Shown here piece after piece: positions 27,062 through 34,990 of a stretch of DNA of 50,300 nt (position 1 is the stretch's first letter; each line of letters opens with the position of its first letter). The notes under the pieces were generated by a model. That model was not told where the DNA came from. It ran no database searches and saw only the letters and a list, made by a program, of their open reading frames with translations. This DNA comes from an uncultured Brachyspira sp. (GTDB lineage Bacteria > Spirochaetota > Brachyspiria > Brachyspirales > Brachyspiraceae), in assembly GCF_944388875.1 (NCBI RefSeq), contig NZ_CALXKQ010000020.1, positions 1 to 50,300 of the forward strand, written 5' to 3'. Both the position numbers and the translations under genes were made by a program.

Positions 27062-27712
27062 ATGGATTATGTAATATCTACTACTATTTATCTGCTTAAA
27101 GGCACGTACACAACTCTATGTCTTTATTTTGTAACTGCATTATTTTCTCTTCCATTGTCTATGCTGTTTGCTGCATTGCAGTTTAGTGCTCCGAAGTTTG
27201 TAAAATATATTTTTGATATATATGCTTGGATATTTAGAGGAACTCCTTTAATACTTCAGCTTATATTTTTTTATTACGGACTTCCTCTTATGACAAATAA
27301 TGCTATAGCTTTTCCAGCATTTACATCTGCTGCTGTAACATTTATACTTAATTATTCTGCTTATCTTATGGAAATATTCAGAGCAGGTATTGAAAGTATA
27401 GAGAAAGGTCAGTATGAAGCTGGTTTTGCTCTTAATTTGAATTACAGACAGATTATGATGAGAATAATTCTTCCTCAGGCTGTGAGAAGAGTACTCCCTC
27501 CTTTATCAAACGAAGCTATTAACTTAATAAAAGATACTGCTTTGGTTATAGTTCTTGGAATAGGAGATTTAATGCTTCATGCAAGACAGATACTTACAAG
27601 AGATTATAAATTACTTCCTTTTTTGATAGCAGCTATTATATATTTGATATTTACTTCCATACTTGTACTTGTATTCAGACAATTGGAGAAAAAATATGTC
27701 ATTAGAAACTAA
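27062..27712 (+). CDS. Polar amino-acid ABC transporter permease
   Basis: I choose the ATG at 27062 rather than the TTG four codons earlier; neither has a strong ribosome site. The 216-aa protein has about five membrane helices and the EAA loop E-K-G-Q-Y-E-A-G-F-A-L-N-L ... I-I-L-P-Q-A (about 120-145), which contacts the ATPase. This is the HisM/GlnP family of inner-membrane permeases for polar amino acids. The end overlaps the ATPase gene by 17 bases, so the two are translationally linked. The binding protein is encoded just downstream. Confidence 0.9.
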   Translation: MDYVISTTIYLLKGTYTTLCLYFVTALFSLPLSMLFAALQFSAPKFVKYIFDIYAWIFRGTPLILQLIFFYYGLPLMTNNAIAFPAFTSAAVTFILNYSAYLMEIFRAGIESIEKGQYEAGFALNLNYRQIMMRIILPQAVRRVLPPLSNEAINLIKDTALVIVLGIGDLMLHARQILTRDYKLLPFLIAAIIYLIFTSILVLVFRQLEKKYVIRN

Positions 27713-28478
27713 AGAAACTAATTTAAAAGTTGTAAATATAAAGAAACATTATAAAGATACTCCAGCTATAAACGGCGTATCATTTACAGTTAATAAGGGA
27801 GATATACTCTCTATTATAGGTCCTTCAGGTGCTGGTAAAAGTTCTCTTTTAAGGAATATTATTCAAATAGAAGAACCTGATTATGGAGAGGTTTATATAG
27901 ATAATGAGGTTTTATTTTGTAAAAGGGAAGGGGAGAAGGCATTAAATATTACTCATGCAGATTTTATGAAGCGTAAGGAAAAAATCGGCATGATATTTCA
28001 GCATTTTAATTTGTTTCCTCATAAAACGGCATTAGAAAATATAATAGAGGCTCCAGTTATTGTCAAAAAGCAAAATAAAGATGAGGCTATAGAAGAAGCG
28101 TTAAAACTTTTAGATAGTGTGGGACTTAAGCATAAAAAAGACAGCTATCCTAATGAACTCTCAGGAGGACAGAAACAGAGAGTTGCTATTGCTAGGGCTT
28201 TGGCTATGAAGCCTGAGATACTTTTATGCGATGAGCCTACATCAGCATTAGACCCAGAATTAATAGGCGAGGTTTTATCAGTTTTAAAGGAGCTTGCTAA
28301 AGAAAAAATGACTATGATTCTTGTAAGTCATGAGATAAGTTTTGTGCATGAACTTTCTACAAATATCGCTTTTATGGACGGAGGTAAAATAATTGCTATG
28401 GATTCATCGTATAATTTTTTTAATAATCAAAGTAATGATAGGATAAAAGATTTTCTAAATAAAATTTTTCATAAATAA
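27696..28478 (+). CDS. Polar amino-acid ABC transporter ATP-binding protein
   Basis: The ATG at 27696 follows GGAGAA and is preferred over an in-frame start 11 codons earlier. The 260-aa GlnQ/HisP-type ATPase has Walker A G-P-S-G-A-G-K-S-S (42-50), the Q-loop Q-H-F-N-L-F-P-H, the signature L-S-G-G-Q-K-Q-R and Walker B I-L-L-C-D-E-P-T-S-A-L-D. The switch histidine is in V-S-H-E. It energises the adjacent permease. No substrate can be assigned from the ATPase alone. Confidence 0.93.
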   Translation: MSLETKETNLKVVNIKKHYKDTPAINGVSFTVNKGDILSIIGPSGAGKSSLLRNIIQIEEPDYGEVYIDNEVLFCKREGEKALNITHADFMKRKEKIGMIFQHFNLFPHKTALENIIEAPVIVKKQNKDEAIEEALKLLDSVGLKHKKDSYPNELSGGQKQRVAIARALAMKPEILLCDEPTSALDPELIGEVLSVLKELAKEKMTMILVSHEISFVHELSTNIAFMDGGKIIAMDSSYNFFNNQSNDRIKDFLNKIFHK

Positions 28479-28500
28479 TTTATTTATATTTATTTTTTTA

Positions 28501-28528
28501 TTGACATTTTTATGAATAGTATTACAAT
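28501..28528 (+). promoter_or_regulatory. Internal promoter before the substrate-binding gene
   Basis: TTGACA (28501-28506), a 16-base spacer and TACAAT (28523-28528) start about 160 bases of leader before the binding-protein gene. This allows its separate, higher expression. The leader contains a short ORF but no obvious terminator hairpin. Confidence 0.7.
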
Positions 28529-28561
28529 AACTAGTAATGAATGTTTATTAGGAGTCTATAG

Positions 28562-28633
28562 ATGCATAAGTGCACATTTCATTCCAATAATATATTTTAT
28601 TTAATTCTTATTACCCCCAATCATACCAATTAA
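28562..28633 (+). CDS. Possible leader peptide, 23 codons
   Basis: An ATG preceded by TTAGGAG with seven bases of spacing opens a 23-codon frame. The encoded peptide begins M-H-K-C-T-F-H-S-N-N and ends I-T-P-N-H-T-N. It lies in the leader between the promoter and the binding-protein gene. It could be a regulatory leader peptide, but no run of a single amino acid and no alternative hairpins are evident. It may be fortuitous. Confidence 0.35.
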   Translation: MHKCTFHSNNIFYLILITPNHTN

Positions 28634-28692
28634 AATTGCTATATAAAAATAAAAAAATATAAATTATTAATTTTATCATTAAGGAGAAAATT

Positions 28693-29520
28693 ATGATGAA
28701 ACGTATATTTTTATTATTATTTATTGCAGCTATGATTATTGTAAGCTGCGGATCTAATAATACTGCTAATGATCAAGCATCAGAAGAAACATCTCAGGCT
28801 GATAATTCATTGCAGAAAGTAAAAGATGCTGGAAAACTAGTATTGGGTTTGGATGATACTTTTGCTCCAATGGGTTTTAGAGATGAAAATGGAAATGTAG
28901 TTGGATTTGATATTGATTTGGCTTCTGAAGTGGCTTACCGTATGGGAGTAGATCTTGAGATTAAACCTATAGAATGGTCTAGTTCAATATTGAGTTTAAA
29001 TAAAGGAGATGTAGATGTTCTTTGGAATGGAGTTACTATTAATGATGCCAGAAAAGAACAAATTAATTTTTCTAAGCCTTATTTAAATAACAGACTTGTT
29101 ATAGTAAAATCTATTGATGACAATACAATAAATTCTAAAGATGATTTAGCAGGCAAAATTTTGGGCGTTCAAGTTGGAAGTAATGATGAAGCATTAACAG
29201 CTGATCCTTCCAGTAAAAATGCAAAAGAAATTCGCAGATATGATGTAAATGTTAATGCATTTTTAGATTTACAGGCAAAAAGAATAGATGCAGTTATTAT
29301 AGATGAAGTTGCAGCTCAGTATTATATTTCAGAAAAGAAAGCACCTTTTGTTGTTGTAGAGAATAGTCCTTTAACAGAAGAGCTATATGGTGTAGGATTT
29401 AGAAAAAGTGATGGTAAACTTTTAGCTGAAGTTGATAGAATATTAGATGAAATGAAATCTGACGGAAAGGCTGCTGAAATATCTCAAAAATGGTTTGCTA
29501 AAGATATTGTTTTAAAATGA
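28693..29520 (+). CDS. Polar amino-acid ABC transporter substrate-binding lipoprotein
   Basis: The 275-aa protein starts with a lipoprotein signal ending I-I-V-S-C (Cys 19), followed by a short Ser/Asn linker. The SBP_bac_3 fold then begins L-V-L-G-L-D-D-T-F-A-P-M-G-F and G-F-D-I-D-L-A. The family pattern N-G-V-T-I-N-D-A-R and Y-L-N-N-R appears later. It captures a polar amino acid outside the inner membrane for the permease/ATPase pair upstream. AAGGAG lies eight bases before the start; the second ATG of the pair is equally possible. A 17-bp perfect terminator follows. Confidence 0.93.
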   Translation: MMKRIFLLLFIAAMIIVSCGSNNTANDQASEETSQADNSLQKVKDAGKLVLGLDDTFAPMGFRDENGNVVGFDIDLASEVAYRMGVDLEIKPIEWSSSILSLNKGDVDVLWNGVTINDARKEQINFSKPYLNNRLVIVKSIDDNTINSKDDLAGKILGVQVGSNDEALTADPSSKNAKEIRRYDVNVNAFLDLQAKRIDAVIIDEVAAQYYISEKKAPFVVVENSPLTEELYGVGFRKSDGKLLAEVDRILDEMKSDGKAAEISQKWFAKDIVLK

Positions 29521-29560
29521 TTTATAGTTTTGAATAATCGTACCGTTTATCCATAAAAAT

Positions 29561-29599
29561 AAAAGTGTATATTAATAATAAATATTAATATACACTTTT
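29561..29599. terminator. Perfect 17-bp convergent terminator
   Basis: AAAAGTGTATATTAATA (29561-29577) and its exact complement (29583-29599) flank a 5-base loop. It separates the binding-protein gene from the convergent LRR gene. Confidence 0.85.
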
Positions 29600-29613
29600 A
29601 TGTTATAAAGTCA

Positions 29614-30576
29614 TTATGAAATTTTTATTATATCTACATCACATAATGACGACTTTATGTTTTTAGGCAAAATAGTTTTATTATCAATGCTTAATAATTT
29701 TAATTTTTTTAATTTGATAATTTCTTTTGGGAGTTTTTCTATATTATCAAAATATAAATATTCCAAATTTTCTAAACAGTACATTTCATCGGGTATTGAA
29801 TATATTTTTCCTTTTATATATAGTTTTTTTAGGCATTTAAGATTTTTTATATTGTTAGGTATTGTTATATAATCATGGCTAGTGAAATAAAATTCTTTTA
29901 AATTAGTTAGGTATCCTATATAATCAAAATTACCTTTTAAATTATTATTTTTTAATGATAAAATATTTAGATTTGATAATTTGCTTATATAATCTGGTAT
30001 ATTTTCTAATTTATTATTGTCTATATAAAGTTCTTTTAAATTTTTTAAATTTTTTATTTCTTTAGGTATATCGCTTATATTATTATTTGATATATTAAGC
30101 TCTTCTAATTTTAAAAGGCTGAATACTTCTTTAGGTATTGAATTGAATTTATATCCTGATAAATTTAATTTTCTAAGATTTTTTAATTTTAGTATTTCTT
30201 TTGGAAATTCTTTAAAGTTATTATTGGATATATCTGCTTCTTCAAGTTTTTTTAAGTTTGATATTTTTTCAGATATATGTTTTATTTTATTAAAGCTCAT
30301 ATCAATATATTTTAAATTATTTAACTCATATATACTTTCAGGTATTTCTTTTATATCATTGCTGCATATATCCAAAATTTCAAGATTTTTTAATATTGCT
30401 ATTTCCTTAGGTATATATTTTAACCCCTTGCTGCTTAAATCCAATTTTTTTGAGTTTAATAATTCTTTTTTAGAACAGTTTTCTAATTTTTTAATATTGT
30501 GTTTTTTGAAAAAAGAGTATAGCTCATTTAAACTATTTTCTAATCTCTCATTTGCTAATATATTTTTCATTCTCAT
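29614..30576 (-). CDS. Leucine-rich-repeat protein
   Basis: The 320-aa protein has no signal peptide. From about residue 45 it consists of some eleven 23-residue LRRs of the L-x-x-L-x-L-x-x-N-x-L/I-x-x-I-P-x-x-I type, for example N-L-E-I-L-D-I-C-S-N-D-I-K-E-I-P. This is the regular bacterial/plant-like LRR form that builds a curved binding surface. The first 45 residues are a lysine-rich helix. AAGGAG lies five bases before the ATG. A 17-bp palindrome sits over its promoter. The partner is unknown; it is likely cytoplasmic. Confidence 0.85.
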   Translation of the reverse strand: MRMKNILANERLENSLNELYSFFKKHNIKKLENCSKKELLNSKKLDLSSKGLKYIPKEIAILKNLEILDICSNDIKEIPESIYELNNLKYIDMSFNKIKHISEKISNLKKLEEADISNNNFKEFPKEILKLKNLRKLNLSGYKFNSIPKEVFSLLKLEELNISNNNISDIPKEIKNLKNLKELYIDNNKLENIPDYISKLSNLNILSLKNNNLKGNFDYIGYLTNLKEFYFTSHDYITIPNNIKNLKCLKKLYIKGKIYSIPDEMYCLENLEYLYFDNIEKLPKEIIKLKKLKLLSIDNKTILPKNIKSSLCDVDIIKIS

Positions 30577-30602
30577 ATATTCTCCTTTTATGATATATTA
30601 GC

Positions 30603-30635
30603 ATTATAAGAGTATATGATGACAAATTTTGTCAT
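30603..30635 (-). promoter_or_regulatory. LRR-gene promoter region with a 17-bp palindrome
   Basis: On the minus strand TATAAT (30608-30603) lies 27 bases before the LRR start. Ten bases upstream of it is the exact palindrome ATGACAAA-T-TTTGTCAT (30619-30635), where a -35 box would be. It may be an operator or a small terminator for the preceding aroD gene; no T-run favours the operator reading. Confidence 0.4.
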
Positions 30636-30658
30636 ATAATAATTTTTTTTATAATTTT

Positions 30659-31387
30659 TTAATTATAAATTGTATCAAGTATATATTTTAATTTCATTGC
30701 CTCCAATTGTCCTGGTGCAGATGAACGTTTAGCCGATGCAAATGTAATTACAGAACCGAATATTCTGCTTATTATTCCAATATCTCCCATAGATATTGCA
30801 ATTATAGGAAAATCTTTTATTTCGCTTGAGGCATCAAGTAAAGTAATAACATCCTTTTTATTTTTAGGAATATATGCTACTTTGGCTATATCGCATTTTA
30901 ATTTTATCATTTTATTTATTCTTGATACTATTTCTTTTTTGGATGGTGTTTTTTTAAAATCATGATTTGATATTATTGCTTTTATATTATTATCATGTGC
31001 TGATTTAATTATTTTCTTTATATTATATTCTTTTAATGTTAATAATTCTAAATCTATAAGGTCAAAGCATTTATTTTCTATAATAAAATAATACAGATCA
31101 ATTATATTTTTGTATGTATTATATTTTATATCTATATTTCCGCCTTCTTTTGAGGATCTTAATGTAAATAATATTGGTTTGTTAGTGTATTTTTTCATTT
31201 CATTTGAAAGTTCTATTATATCATCATATTTTTCAAAATTATCTATATAAAAATCAGCTCTCCATTCTATAATATCTACAGGAAGTTTATTTATATCTTT
31301 TACGTATTTAATTATATCCTTTTCATTTTTTTCAACTATCGGTACGCATATCTTAGGTATTTTGTTATTTTTATCTTTTTTCTGCAT
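30659..31387 (-). CDS. aroD: 3-dehydroquinate dehydratase, type I
   Basis: AroD dehydrates 3-dehydroquinate in the shikimate pathway. The ATG at 31387 is chosen because a perfect AGGAGG lies five bases upstream; the in-frame GTG two codons earlier overlaps that site. The 242-aa class I aldolase-type enzyme shows I-E-W-R-A-D (substrate Glu/Arg), I-S-N-H-D-F (catalytic His) and K-V-A (Schiff-base Lys). It ends with S-A-P-G-Q-L near the C-terminus. It follows aroE by 27 bases, so two shikimate steps are encoded in one unit. Confidence 0.93.
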   Translation of the reverse strand: MQKKDKNNKIPKICVPIVEKNEKDIIKYVKDINKLPVDIIEWRADFYIDNFEKYDDIIELSNEMKKYTNKPILFTLRSSKEGGNIDIKYNTYKNIIDLYYFIIENKCFDLIDLELLTLKEYNIKKIIKSAHDNNIKAIISNHDFKKTPSKKEIVSRINKMIKLKCDIAKVAYIPKNKKDVITLLDASSEIKDFPIIAISMGDIGIISRIFGSVITFASAKRSSAPGQLEAMKLKYILDTIYN

Positions 31388-31414
31388 TTTCACCTCCTGA
31401 ATTTAAGTTTTTGA

Positions 31415-32269
31415 TTATTTATTAAATATAATATTTTTTATATATTCTACAGGCATTTTTTCTTTAGTCCAAAGTTCAAAAGCTAATGCTCCTTGATATA
31501 ATAGCATTCCCATGCCGTTTATTATTTTGCATCCTTCTCCTTCTGCTATTTTTAATAATTTTGTTTTTGCAGGATTATATATACAGTCGCTTACTACTAA
31601 ATCATTTCTAAAAAATGATTTATCTTCTATAAGAGAAACATCTTCTTTCATACCTACGTTTGTAGCATTTATTAATACACAGCTTTTATCTATTTCTTTT
31701 TTTAGTGTATTTTTATCCTCTAAAGAATGCAGATGTATATTACAATTAGTTCTATTTGCTATATTATCTATTATCTTTTTTTGTTCCTGCCAATTGCTGT
31801 CTTTTTTAAATACAGATATCTCTTTTACTCCATATAAAGCTGCCTGAGATATTATAGCTATAGAAGCCCCTCCTGTACCTAATATTGTAATGCATTTATC
31901 TTTTATGTATACATTTTCATATTCTAATGATTTGATAAATCCTTCTCCATCAGTGCTGTAGCCTGTGAGAATTCCATTATCATTAACTATAGTATTAACA
32001 CTTTGGGATATATCAGCAGCTTCTGATATTTTATCCAAATATTTTATAACCTCTTTTTTATTAGGCATAGATAGGTTAACCCCTCTCATATTTAATGCTT
32101 TTATAGATTTTACAGCATCTTCCAAATTATTTTTATCCACCTCAAAAGCCAAATATGCATAATTCAAATTTAATTTTGCAAAAGATTCATTATGCATAAT
32201 AGGTGATATACTGTGTTTAGAAGGTGAGGCAAATAAGCCTGTTAATATAGTTTTTGCATTTATTGTCAT
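31415..32269 (-). CDS. aroE: Shikimate dehydrogenase
   Basis: AroE reduces 3-dehydroshikimate with NADPH. The 284-aa protein has the substrate pocket S-K-H-S-I-S-P-x-M-H-N (S-x-S motif), N-L-S-M-P-N-K with the catalytic Lys, and S-T-D-G-E-G-F with the paired Asp. The nucleotide loop G-T-G-G-A-S and N-A-T-N-V-G-M follow, and G-M-G-M-L-L-Y-Q-G-A lies near the end. All functional residues are present. It is the first gene of the aroE-aroD unit and has a near-consensus promoter. Confidence 0.94.
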   Translation of the reverse strand: MTINAKTILTGLFASPSKHSISPIMHNESFAKLNLNYAYLAFEVDKNNLEDAVKSIKALNMRGVNLSMPNKKEVIKYLDKISEAADISQSVNTIVNDNGILTGYSTDGEGFIKSLEYENVYIKDKCITILGTGGASIAIISQAALYGVKEISVFKKDSNWQEQKKIIDNIANRTNCNIHLHSLEDKNTLKKEIDKSCVLINATNVGMKEDVSLIEDKSFFRNDLVVSDCIYNPAKTKLLKIAEGEGCKIINGMGMLLYQGALAFELWTKEKMPVEYIKNIIFNK

Positions 32270-32307
32270 ATTATTAACCTTATTATTCCAATTAGTATTG
32301 TTTTATA

Positions 32308-32335
32308 TGATAATATAATTTATTCTATTGTCAAA
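32308..32335 (-). promoter_or_regulatory. Promoter of aroE-aroD
   Basis: On the minus strand TTGACA (32335-32330), a 16-base spacer and TATCAT (32313-32308) lie 38 bases before the aroE ATG. Confidence 0.65.
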
Positions 32336-32363
32336 TAATATTGTAAAAATAATTAATGATTAC

Positions 32364-32392
32364 TTGATATTTTATTAAAAAGTTATTATAAT
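32364..32392 (+). promoter_or_regulatory. Promoter of ridA
   Basis: TTGATA (32364-32369), a 17-base spacer and TATAAT (32387-32392) precede ridA by 56 bases. It is back to back with the aroE promoter. Confidence 0.6.
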
Positions 32393-32448
32393 TAACATAA
32401 TAAAATCGTGAGAAATTTTTTTAATTATATAACAAGGAGAACTTATAC

Positions 32449-32832
32449 ATGGATAAAAAAATCATTAAAACCCACAAAGCTCCACAAGCTATAGGACCGT
32501 ATTCACAAGCAGTAAAAAGCGGAAATTTTATATTTGCTTCTGGTCAAGTACCTTTAGATCCTGTAAGCGGAAATATTGAAGAAAATGATATAAAGAAACA
32601 AACAACTAGAGTAATGGAAAATATTAAGGGATTATTAGAGGCGGAAAATTTAACTATGTCTAACATTATTAAAACAACTTGTTTTTTAAGCGATATGTCT
32701 AATTTTGCATCTTTTAATGAAGTATATGCAACTTATTTTACAGAAAATCCTCCTGCTAGAAGCACTGTAGCAGTAAAAAGTCTTCCTAAAGATGCTTTAG
32801 TAGAAGTTGAAGTAATAGCCGTTGTTGAATAA
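32449..32832 (+). CDS. ridA: RidA family enamine/imine deaminase
   Basis: RidA hydrolyses reactive 2-aminoacrylate released by PLP enzymes. The 127-aa length and the motifs A-I-G-P-Y-S-Q-A, F-A-S-G-Q-V-P-L and P-P-A-R-S-T-V (the conserved Arg that holds the carboxylate) are all typical. The late E-V-E-V-I-A segment also fits. The protein is a cytosolic trimer in the family. AAGGAG precedes the ATG. It is transcribed alone, with its own promoter and terminator. Confidence 0.94.
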   Translation: MDKKIIKTHKAPQAIGPYSQAVKSGNFIFASGQVPLDPVSGNIEENDIKKQTTRVMENIKGLLEAENLTMSNIIKTTCFLSDMSNFASFNEVYATYFTENPPARSTVAVKSLPKDALVEVEVIAVVE

Positions 32833-32853
32833 TATTTTATATATAAATTATAT

Positions 32854-32889
32854 AAAGCCATGTTTAATTTTTATTATTCATGGTTTTTT
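32854..32889 (+). terminator. Terminator of ridA
   Basis: AAAGCCATG pairs with CATGGTTTT (9 bp, one G-T) around a 16-base loop, and TT runs on. Confidence 0.7.
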
Positions 32890-32937
32890 ATTTAACAAAT
32901 ATTTTCATTTTTCATATTATATAATAAAGAGGATCAC

Positions 32938-33795
32938 ATGAGAGAATATATATCTTATATCATTAAAGGTATGGCTATAGGTATTGCCAATGCTATACCT
33001 GGGGTGTCTGGAGGAACTATTGCTTTTGTACTAGGTATATATGAAAAATTAACATATTCCATATCTATTTTGCCAACTGCATTAATTAAGTTACAATGGA
33101 AGGATATAAAAGATAGTTTGAAGGTTTTGATACCAGTTGTTCTAGGTGCGGCTGTATCTATAGTATTATTCTTGAAGTTAATTAATTATACATTTGTTCA
33201 TTATCCTATACCTACAAGAATATTTTTTGTAGGGTTAATATTAGGGTCATTTCCATTTATAACAAAGACTGTGGAAGAGTTTAGTATTAAAGTGTTTATA
33301 GCATTTATAGTCGGTGCTTTTATTATGGCGGTATTTGTTTATTTTGATGTAAATAAGCCTGTTGGAAGTGCTAATTATGCTGGGGATTTCTCTGTACTTT
33401 ATGGCGTTAAATTATTTTTATGCGGTATTGCAGCAGCTATAGCTATGGTTATACCGGGGATATCAGGTTCTTTGCTTTTACTTATATTAGGAGAATATGA
33501 AAATATATCTTATTTTATATCCGCATTTTTTGATACTTTTAATTTTCAGCTTTTAATACCTTTGATTTTTTTAGGGTTAGGTGTTGTTATAGGAATATTT
33601 GGAATATCAAAACTTGTAACTATACTGCTTCAAAAATATAAGTCCATATTGTTCGGATTTGTGCTTGGGATAATAATAGTATCATTTTTAAGTTTATGGC
33701 CTAATATAACATCTTTAAGTGTTCCAATGCTTTCGGCAACTGTTATATCTATGTGCGTAGGATTCTTGGCAGCAATAGGAATGGAAAAAATATAA
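32938..33795 (+). CDS. popT: DUF368 polyprenyl-phosphate transporter (PopT type)
   Basis: DUF368 proteins have been identified as transporters that recycle undecaprenyl phosphate for cell-wall and polysaccharide synthesis. The 285-aa protein has about eight membrane helices and the twin inverted signatures G-I-A-N-A-I-P-G-V-S-G-G-T (near 17) and A-M-V-I-P-G-I-S-G-S (near 178). These are diagnostic of the family. AGAGGA is the ribosome site. The role in this organism is inferred from the family. Confidence 0.88.
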   Translation: MREYISYIIKGMAIGIANAIPGVSGGTIAFVLGIYEKLTYSISILPTALIKLQWKDIKDSLKVLIPVVLGAAVSIVLFLKLINYTFVHYPIPTRIFFVGLILGSFPFITKTVEEFSIKVFIAFIVGAFIMAVFVYFDVNKPVGSANYAGDFSVLYGVKLFLCGIAAAIAMVIPGISGSLLLLILGEYENISYFISAFFDTFNFQLLIPLIFLGLGVVIGIFGISKLVTILLQKYKSILFGFVLGIIIVSFLSLWPNITSLSVPMLSATVISMCVGFLAAIGMEKI

Positions 33796-33895
33796 CAAAT
33801 AATTATTAATTATATTACATTTATCTTAAATAGCTTGATTAAATTTTATATATTTCGTTTCCGAAAATTGAAACAGCATATATAGGATGATTGTA

Positions 33896-34972
33896 ATGAA
33901 TAAATTATTAAAAAATAAAAGAAGTATATATATATTATTTGCTTTTATAAGCATAATAATTTTTTATTTGTCTATAAATGTTTTATATACACAAACTGCT
34001 AATGATTTGCCTAGTGCTGAAAGATTTGTAAATAATATAAATATTACAGCTTCACAAACTAATAATGGTGAAGTATTGATAGAATGGGACGGCATTAACA
34101 ATAATAATTTAATTTACTATGTATATAGAAGCGACAGCCCTATAACAGGTAAATATTCTTTAGTAAATTCAAAAGTTATTGATTATATTAAAGCTACTAA
34201 TACTTCTAAAAAATATTTAATAGTTGATAGACCAGTACTATCATCTGTATATTATTATGCTGTTGTTTCCTATATAGATAATGCAAGTTTTTATAATGCC
34301 AAGGCTAATATTGATACATCATCAATAATATTTAATGGTTCATTGAGAGGAAAATATACTAATCAATCTTCAAGAAGTGATGTGGTAACTAATACTTATA
34401 CATACCAAACGAATACTTATACAGAAGCAAATACTACAAATACGAATACATATAAATTAAATACTAATGTATATACAAAAGCAAATATTTATACAGTAAC
34501 GAATATATATACAGTATCAAATACTTATACAAAAACAAATACATACGTATTAACTAATACATGTACATTAACAAATAGAATAACTAACTTTTATACAAAT
34601 ACAAAAGTTTATACAAATATTATAAATAAAACAAATGTATATAATTTAACTAACACTTATGGCAGTTCTGTAGTTCCTAGAGGAAATGGATCATCAAATG
34701 TATCTGGTGATTACAGCAGATATAAAAGCGAGTATGACAGGGCAGTAGCACAATTTAAGGCTGGTAATTATTTAGCTGCCTCATCCATATTAGAGCCTAT
34801 ATCTGCTAGAAATATAGATAGAACATTGTACTACGATATAAATTTATTGCTTGGAAAATGCTATAAAAATTTGGGAAGAAAAAATAATGCATTAAATGTT
34901 CTTAACCGAATAAAGACTTTTAATACTCAAGAGGTTAATTTTTGGATTAATCAGGTTTTAAGTGATTTATAA
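33896..34972 (+). CDS. Surface/periplasmic protein with fibronectin-like domain and [ST]NxYTx hexapeptide repeats
   Basis: The second ATG is chosen because TAGGAT lies eight bases upstream. The 358-aa product has one N-terminal membrane segment (about 12-30, anchor or signal) and a fibronectin-III-like domain (about 45-145: V-L-I-E-W-D-G, Y-Y-V-Y-R-S, Y-Y-Y-A-V-V-S). A low-complexity region of about 95 residues follows, made only of T, N, Y and a few others and repeating T-N-x-Y-T-x. A C-terminal TPR-like segment (about 285-358) ends the chain. I do not recognise a function. The Thr/Asn/Tyr tract could be an extended stalk or a glycosylation target. The next TPR gene starts 18 bases on and probably works with it. 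Confidence 0.75.
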   Translation: MNKLLKNKRSIYILFAFISIIIFYLSINVLYTQTANDLPSAERFVNNINITASQTNNGEVLIEWDGINNNNLIYYVYRSDSPITGKYSLVNSKVIDYIKATNTSKKYLIVDRPVLSSVYYYAVVSYIDNASFYNAKANIDTSSIIFNGSLRGKYTNQSSRSDVVTNTYTYQTNTYTEANTTNTNTYKLNTNVYTKANIYTVTNIYTVSNTYTKTNTYVLTNTCTLTNRITNFYTNTKVYTNIINKTNVYNLTNTYGSSVVPRGNGSSNVSGDYSRYKSEYDRAVAQFKAGNYLAASSILEPISARNIDRTLYYDINLLLGKCYKNLGRKNNALNVLNRIKTFNTQEVNFWINQVLSDL

Positions 34973-34990
34973 TTGGAGTGTAGAAATTTT

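Noticed and set aside
30143-30601. A 152-codon plus-strand frame opposite the LRR gene
   Set aside because: It is the antisense shadow of regular leucine repeats; the real gene is marked by its LRR pattern and ribosome site.
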